NCBI GenBank assembly: GCA_001931875.2
Contig: MSJH02000438.1
Span: 1-38,018, forward strand
From: Byssochlamys sp. IMV 00236
Taxonomy: Eukaryota; Ascomycota; Eurotiomycetes; Eurotiales; Thermoascaceae
Reading direction: 5' to 3'
Length of the DNA: 38,018 nucleotides
Shown here: in pieces, positions 32,599 through 38,018 of the stretch
How the letters are laid out: each line of letters begins with the position of its first letter
Numbering within the stretch: the stretch's first letter is position 1
Notes under the pieces: model-generated
Told to the model about the DNA's origin: nothing
Databases searched by the model: none
Seen by the model: the letters and a program-made list of their open reading frames with translations, nothing else
Made by a program: the position numbers and the translations under genes

Positions 32599-33890
32599 AT
32601 GCGTAACCTTGTAATCCTCGGTGGATCTTCTCATCCAGAATTTACCAAAAAAGTATGTGAAAGACTTGGTATTTCACCTGGAAAAACTGTCTTGGGAAAG
32701 TTTTCAAATAATGAAACGAGTGTCGAAGTAAAAGAGTCAGTTCGTCAACAGGACGTTTATATTATTCAAAGTGCTTGTGGCAACGTGAACGATAGCTTTA
32801 TCGAGTTGCTTCTTATGATCAATGCTTGTAAAGTGGCTTCTGCAAAAAGAATTACTGCCGTTATCCCTTACTTTCCATATTCTCGACAGCCTGATGTTCC
32901 TTTTAAACCTGCTGGAGCGCCACTTACCTTTCGACCACCTCAAACGCCACAATATCAACCTAACCAACCAAATAAAGTAGACGACGTATCAAAGCAGTTA
33001 ATGCGTAAGCTAGGACAACAGGCAGCTATGGAACAACAAGAGGAACAAGAGAAAGAAAATGCGCCCTATCGAGAGTGGCTTGCTCGTCCCGGTGTTCTGA
33101 TTGCTGATTTATTGATCTGTGCAGGTATGTAAAGATTATAGTCCCCATCATCCAAAGTATAAACATGTCTATACATTATAGGCGCTGATCATGTTATTAC
33201 TATGGACTTGCATGATGCCCAGGTAATAAGTTTGGCATTGTTATATATTGCATCATACTAAGTTCTACCAAAGTACCCTGGTTTTTTTGATTGCCCTGTC
33301 GATAATCTCACAAGCATATTTACGACAATCAACTACATAAGATTGAGTATTCCTGACTATACTAATGCTATTATTGTTTCACCTGATGCAGGTGGAGCTA
33401 AAAGGTAATAGAGACATGATCTGATTATATCATTATAAGTCGATCAAGTTGACATTTCTACTATAATAGAGCTACTTCAATTGCAGAGAAATTGTGCATG
33501 GATTTTGCGTTAGTTCATAAAGAGCGTCCCAAGGCACATCAATCTCAAAAGAAAGAATCTATGCTTGTTGGAGATGTCCGTGGCCGCAACTGTATCTTGA
33601 TTGATGATATTACTGACACATCCTACACAATTACTAAAGCAGCACGGTTACTTCGAGAGAAAGGAGCTGAAAAGATATATGCAATCGTTAGTCATGCTGT
33701 GCTATCGGCCGACGCTGTGGATCACATCAGTCAAAGTGCTATTGATGAACTCATCGTCAGTAATTCGACACCACAAGGAGCACATATGAATAATCCAAAA
33801 ATCAAAGTATTTGATGTAACACCTTTATTTTCAGAGGCTATCCGTCGCACCCATTTCGGTGAATCTTTATCGAGGTTATTTGAAGCTTAA
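32599..33890 (+). CDS. Ribose-phosphate pyrophosphokinase (PRPP synthetase) with internal insertion
   Basis: Makes PRPP from ribose 5-phosphate and ATP for nucleotide, His and Trp synthesis. 372 residues; exons 32599-33124, 33182-33222, 33274-33404 and 33470-33890. Motifs: [91 protein letters not shown] and [20 protein letters not shown]. An insertion of about 60 polar, Gln/Pro-rich residues (98-158) interrupts the usual fold, like the non-homologous regions of some yeast Prs subunits. The PRPP-binding loop has TSYT where the usual form is DTxGT. It is therefore probably one of several paralogues that work as a complex, perhaps not the most active one. Confidence 0.95.
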
Positions 33891-33953
33891 ATATTCGACT
33901 TGGCATGGACATGTAGAATGTTGGCAACATCCTCAAATAAATTATTCAATTCC

Positions 33954-33974
33954 CCCCTATATATAAAGTAGGGG
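33954..33974. repeat. Inverted repeat around a TATA-like core
   Basis: Arms CCCCTA (33954-33959) and TAGGGG (33969-33974) flank TATATAAAG. The AGGGG/CCCCT core matches fungal stress-response elements, but no gene follows in a sensible position. Confidence 0.6.
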
Positions 33975-33984
33975 TTTAGAGACT

Positions 33985-33994
33985 CTTTATAAAG
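33985..33994. promoter_or_regulatory. CTTTATAAAG motif, third occurrence
   Basis: Same palindromic TATA-like motif followed by AAT as at 11191-11203 and, in part, 7707-7718, here without a recognised gene downstream. Confidence 0.4.
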
Positions 33995-36319
33995 AATATC
34001 AACATGTGTCGAGCATTTAAGTGCTCTTTATAATCTTTTAAGACTGTCACCTTCTTTTGGGTTAGCTGGAAAAGCGAGTATTTTGGAACCTACTTTTATA
34101 AAGCTTGACACTTTTATCTCCACAAAAAGATTTCTGGCATTATAGTATTCAATCAAGCAGTCCATGCAACCATTGATCAGTTGCTTTTATCGGCCATAAA
34201 CACAATTATATTTGCAATAGGCTATTGCTTGAGCAAATTGTAGCTTTGTAATATTCTTTAGTATATATCCTATGAGAATAAATAGCAATGAGGATAACGA
34301 TTTCTATAAGACTAACCTAGTGTTCGCTGACAACAGCCCAACATAATTTTCGTTTCAGAATTCACCTGTTATAGCAACATAGACCACGGATCAATATATA
34401 AATCACGTCTCTCTTTTGAAGAATATGAAGAAGCATTAAATTAGTGATTGATGCTCGTATTCAGCAGGTTTTCAGAAACCACAAAATCCAACTTGCTGCA
34501 AGGTTGCAAGGCTTTGCTGACCATCTTTTAAAAGATTGGGTAATAGGACATCTAATTTGAATAGTACAGACAATAATACAGATACCAAACCAGAATATAC
34601 ATCCAAAATATAATGCTGGTAAATTGGTATGCCAGATCTATACTATTGCATCATTAGAATGAATCTTACTAATAATTCTAAGCAACTATTGGCTTTCAAG
34701 AATAAAGCGAATGATCAATAATGCATATGTTGACAATAACAAAAAAAAACTAGACAAAGGTTCTCCTGTTCTTATTTTACAGCAATAGACAGTTTCAGGA
34801 CAAGTTTACTTCCCTGTATCTGACTAGTATACAATGAAAGTATGAGTATAGTCAAATTTATAATATTGAAGCAAGAGACGATAGACATTTTGCTCAAACT
34901 GATCTAATTATTAAGAGATCCTGTCACTTAAGATGGTGAAACGTGCTGCATAACAAAAGATTACTTGTACGTCCGATATGAATAGGCAGAATCCATAATG
35001 AATGCTCGTTTTAAAGAATTTTCCAGATTTATACAGTGAATTAAGCACGTTAAGCATATATTTGAGCTAACATAGTACCATCTAAATGATTAAGGGTTGT
35101 CTATAGCACTGTAAAAGCACAAGTACAAAAAAAGGGGTAATGACGGTTTCAGACTCCGGATTTTCTATATGTTGTATGAATTTCCTGTTTTCCTATTTAA
35201 TCAAAAGAAAATATGAAATATGCATCTTGTAAAATCTAATTAAAGCTTGTATTTATATTAGTTTTTCGTAGCATATTTATTCTGCTATTGGATAGTCAAA
35301 AAAAAAGACTAAATGAAGCAATAGGTGATTTTTCTACTTAACCCTTTTATCACACTTTTTAGGTTTCTCAAGTGACGCATATTTCATCAAAGCCGCCGTC
35401 AATGGGTATGAAAAAATGTGAATTTGTCATAACTTTGCTCAAAGCTATAAAGAACTTACTGCATTGTGATTTCCGGCACGCATTCTCACTTTCTTGGTTG
35501 CAGTGATATTTATCTATGACTTTTATGCTTGCAAAATTATTTTATTACTTTTGCAGCACTTTTTAAGTATTTTTTTCTCATTCAAGTATCATTTTTGTTG
35601 GTCAGTTTACTTTCAAAGGAGCTCTATAGTTATTGACGTTTTAGCTGGTATTTGATAGATTTTTCAAGCTTGTTTATTTCACGTGCTTCTAACAGATCTT
35701 TATAAGATATTATTAGTTTTAAGCTGTATGATAAATCTATCTACTTTATTCTTTTGCCTGGATTTATCAGGAAAAAATATAATGAAGTTATACATTCTAG
35801 AATTTTTATTTAAGCATTCATGCCAACAGTATTCCTTTATTCACGCATAGCAAAGTCATACGTCCTTTTGAGTAAACAATGCTTCAAAAAGCTACACTCC
35901 GTTAAACAATATTTAGTAAATGATAATAGAACAATTTTTTTCTTTAAGTAAGCCAGATAAATATATAAAATAAAAACTAATACAAATAGAATGTTTTAAG
36001 CCATTATGAGCATTTAGAAAGCATGTAGTTTGGGTAAGCCAGGCTCCTTTGTTTCTTGGTTAATTTGAAAAGTTTATAGCTTCATCCTTGAATTTTTCAT
36101 GTGGATTTGCAGCGAATATTTGGTCAAATCTGAACCCATGATTTTATGTTTTATTACATTTCCGCGTCGAACAGCACACGCAAAGAAGATGAAGAGGTGG
36201 TTATTTGTTAGAATAGACTTGTAGTACCCAGTACCATATGTTGAGACGATAGAGTAATAAATAATGTATACAATACAATATTCAAAAATATACACAGAAA
36301 AATATACAATATGATTTAC

Positions 36320-36352
36320 AAAATATATACAAAATATATACAAAATACATAC
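36320..36352. repeat. Short tandem repeat, 11-bp unit
   Basis: Three copies of about AAAATATATAC in a row, the last with one change, ending 20 bp before the orphan ORF at 36372. Confidence 0.75.
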
Positions 36353-36371
36353 ACAAAGAAAAATATTTGCA

Positions 36372-36701
36372 ATGTATACAAGTCCCAGAGGAGCCAAGAA
36401 GCCAAATTATTATGTACAAACGGCATCCTTGATTTCCTCTGAGACAACCGCCAGAGTAGAAAGTAACGCTGCCAAGGCGCTGCAAGCAATGCAGAGAATT
36501 ATTCTCCACACGCCACAAGCCAGGACAGGCGCTACCCTCACGATAATTCGAAAGGCTATTTTTAAAAGTAAAGTTGCTGTCTTCACCACAAGGGATCCGG
36601 CAGACAACATACGTGAGCGCGAAAAAAGTGAGTTAAAGAACATTTTTAAACAAATCGATAAAGAGAAAAAGAAGAGTAGCGACATTGGGGCTATTTTATA
36701 G
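36372..36701 (+). CDS. Orphan ORF, richer in GC than its surroundings
   Basis: 109 codons from ATG to TAG in an otherwise gene-free region. Translation shows TTARVESNAAKALQAMQRII, then TGATLTIIRKAIFKSKVAVF and a basic, helical end (REREKSELKNIFKQIDKEKK). Base composition is clearly more balanced than in the flanking AT-rich DNA. No family was recognised; the pattern would fit a fragment of a retroelement protein or a degraded gene. The minus-strand frame over the same stretch (36410-36766) is judged its shadow. No splice partners were seen. Confidence 0.35.
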   Translation: MYTSPRGAKKPNYYVQTASLISSETTARVESNAAKALQAMQRIILHTPQARTGATLTIIRKAIFKSKVAVFTTRDPADNIREREKSELKNIFKQIDKEKKKSSDIGAIL

Positions 36702-37620
36702 CAAGTTTGAAAAAGATAAGGCGCGCATGTTTTAGAGTTGGCAAAAAAAAAAATTGATTTTATCAAGTTTGATAAATTAAGAATAAGTATGCTTTATCTA
36801 AGAAGAAAGGGTTCTATGGAAGCAACTTCCCCCTGAAAGCTTAAAAAACGTCTGCTGACCTTTCCAATTTATGCATATTGAATAACCATAAAAACCATGC
36901 AAGTGTCTATATATATAAAGAAAGATGCTTTGATAAAGACTATTGCCTGGAAAATTTAAATCTATATCGAGTTTGCTAATGTGTACACTGGCTTGAAAAG
37001 AATAGTCTGATAAAGTGGATCGAATGAGGTTCTTTTTTTAGGCTCTGCTGTTTTAGGCAAATTTAAACATATAAATACACATTCAAGAAATGCAACACCG
37101 TGGAGCCTTTATAAACAAGTCTTACAAAATGAGTTAGCCTAAAACTAGTTTGCTTTAAGTGAATCATGTGCTCTTTATATCTTGGTTCTACATTCATCAT
37201 GATGGTTAAATATTTCTTCGTAGCAAGGCATGTGCATTCTGCATAGCATAAGGATGACTAATCTTACTCTAGCAAGCCATTGACATGGTATTCTTTTTTC
37301 TGATTCTAAAGATGATGCGAACATTTATACTTGATGAAATATTGGTTTAACAATTACTTTATTTCCGTTAACCTGTTACTTTCATTATTATGAGTAAAGA
37401 AGAAGAAGAACTAGTACCAAAACAAATATTGTCATTTGAATATACAAAAAATAAGCTTATTCTAATAAAGCCACTAATATGCATAGTAGTGGGCGTGCAA
37501 TCAAATACTCTTGAACCACAGTTTCAAAGCCAAGAAAAGTAGAACACTACTTTATAATTTATAAAAAACAGACACCAAACACACGCATTTACCGTCCTAC
37601 TTACATAATAAATTCTTTTC
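36702..37620. other. AT-rich intergenic region
   Basis: No supported gene. It contains TATA-like segments (TATATATATAAAG near 36909, CCTTTATAAACA near 37107) and a 50-codon ATG frame at 37391 (MSKEEEELVPKQILSFEYTK) without recognisable family. A TTATAAAAAAC at about 37558 may be the TATA box of the next gene. Confidence 0.45.
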
Positions 37621-37806
37621 ATGAAAGAGACCGCCTTCTTCTTCACAATACTTGCAATCAATAACGCATTTATGGCTCAGCGTATTGAAGAATATAAAAG
37701 AGACTTCATTGATTCAAATAATGCATACGATTACTCTTTGAAAACCGTCGTCAGTTACTGGTTTCCCAGAATGAATATTCTTAAAGGTATTTTGCTCTAT
37801 TGCTAA
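37621..37806 (+). CDS. Possible first exon of an unidentified gene near the right end
   Basis: An ATG at 37621 follows a TATA-like box about 63 bp upstream and an ACAC/CAT-rich leader, a convincing gene start. The frame reads MKETAFFFTILAINNAFMAQ, RIEEYKRDFIDSNNAYDYSL and KTVVSYWFPRMNILK, then meets a donor-like AAAGGTATTTT near 37785, so the remaining codons to 37806 are probably intron. The peptide mixes a short hydrophobic start with a charged segment and was not recognised. The rest may continue at low coding quality to 38018 or beyond the window. Confidence 0.4.
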   Translation: MKETAFFFTILAINNAFMAQRIEEYKRDFIDSNNAYDYSLKTVVSYWFPRMNILKGILLYC

Positions 37807-38018
37807 TAAGCTATAATCAGAGCACCATTCAACAAAATGCTATGTCAATATCAAACAACATAAGGTTATTATTTTTCTTTTTAAAAGAATGATATTAGGC
37901 ATAAAAGAACATAATTATTCTCATTTAAAACGTTTTTACCAAGAATACAATATATTAAACTAGAATTGATAGAAGCAAACGTTTGAATTACATTGCTTTT
38001 TTTTTTTTTTTTTTTTTA
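37807..38018. other. Right end, closing in a T-run
   Basis: AT-rich, nothing recognised; the last 20 bases are 19 T followed by one A. Confidence 0.6.

Larger units (their letters stand above)
33891..36371. other. Gene-poor AT-rich region
   Basis: 2.5 kb without a supportable gene. It contains TATA-like elements near 33960 and 33985, a segment at 34390-34800 that reads like heavily decayed element protein in mixed frames (RIQQVFRNHKIQLAARLQGF, later YVDNNKKKLDKGSPVLILQQ, which faintly resembles a retroelement integrase end), and long AT-rich stretches. Nothing is intact. Confidence 0.5.

Noticed and set aside
34390..34830. Ty3/gypsy-like integrase end
   Set aside because: Only faint, frame-shifting resemblance; too weak to annotate as an element.
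36410..36766. 118-codon minus-strand hydrophobic frame
   Set aside because: It overlaps the plus-strand orphan ORF; hydrophobic runs arise from complementing its Lys/Ala-rich codons.
1..38018. CRISPR array, tRNA or rRNA genes
   Set aside because: No regularly spaced direct repeats were seen, and no tRNA B-box in a cloverleaf context; the GGTTCGAAT at 5073 is RPS8 coding sequence.

Overview
This window looks like AT-rich nuclear DNA of a zygomycete-type fungus, most likely order Mucorales (Mucoromycota). The signs are many 45-75 bp introns with GTAAGT-like donors, strong codon bias in ribosomal protein genes, a GPI-type chitin deacetylase, a gluconeogenesis-regulator-like zinc cluster protein with polyglutamine tracts, and fragments of repetitive protein families I associate with Mucorales. 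Both window ends are poly-T runs, as expected of a contig that broke at homopolymers. Gene models below were built by hand from splice signals and reading-frame continuity.

Layout. 1-1.55 kb: a Zn2Cys6/PAS regulator (+). 1.6-4.2 kb: decayed mobile or repetitive material, namely a broken repeat-family gene (-) and a transposase N-terminus joined to an unrelated C-terminal piece. 4.7-7.0 kb: two tandem ribosomal protein genes, RPS8 and RPL11 (+), each with its start codon on a tiny first coding exon. 7.1-12.7 kb: accessory territory with two genes or gene remnants that share a promoter-like 5' sequence, a small nuclear-looking protein (-), long A-tracts and an OTU-like fragment. 13.1-13.9 kb: a BAG co-chaperone (-). 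15.2-16.7 kb: chitin deacetylase (-). 17.7-19.3 kb: oligosaccharyltransferase subunit WBP1/OST48 (-). 19.7-21.0 kb: a single-pass surface protein (-). 21.8-23.4 kb: an SLC35F5-like transporter (-), divergent from SEC11 signal peptidase at 23.7-24.5 kb (+). 24.6-26.4 kb: cytosolic PheRS alpha subunit (-). 26.8-28.6 kb: App1-like phosphatidate phosphatase (+), converging with only 5 bp between stop codons on a Set9/SUV420-like H4K20 methyltransferase (-). 30.4-31.9 kb: a DHHC palmitoyltransferase (-) with a 12-nt microexon. 32.1-32.5 kb: a small unknown gene (-), divergent from a PRPP synthetase at 32.6-33.9 kb (+). 33.9-37.6 kb: almost gene-free, with one orphan ORF. A possible gene start lies at 37.6 kb.

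The conserved genes are housekeeping (translation, secretion and N-glycosylation, lipid signalling, nucleotide synthesis, chromatin) and do not form a cluster with one function. I found no convincing new multi-gene system. The most unusual points are the shared promoter-like block in front of two accessory genes, the microexon that carries the DHHC core, the start-codon-only exons, the chimeric transposase remnant and the GC-rich orphan coding segments. No tRNA, rRNA or CRISPR array was seen.
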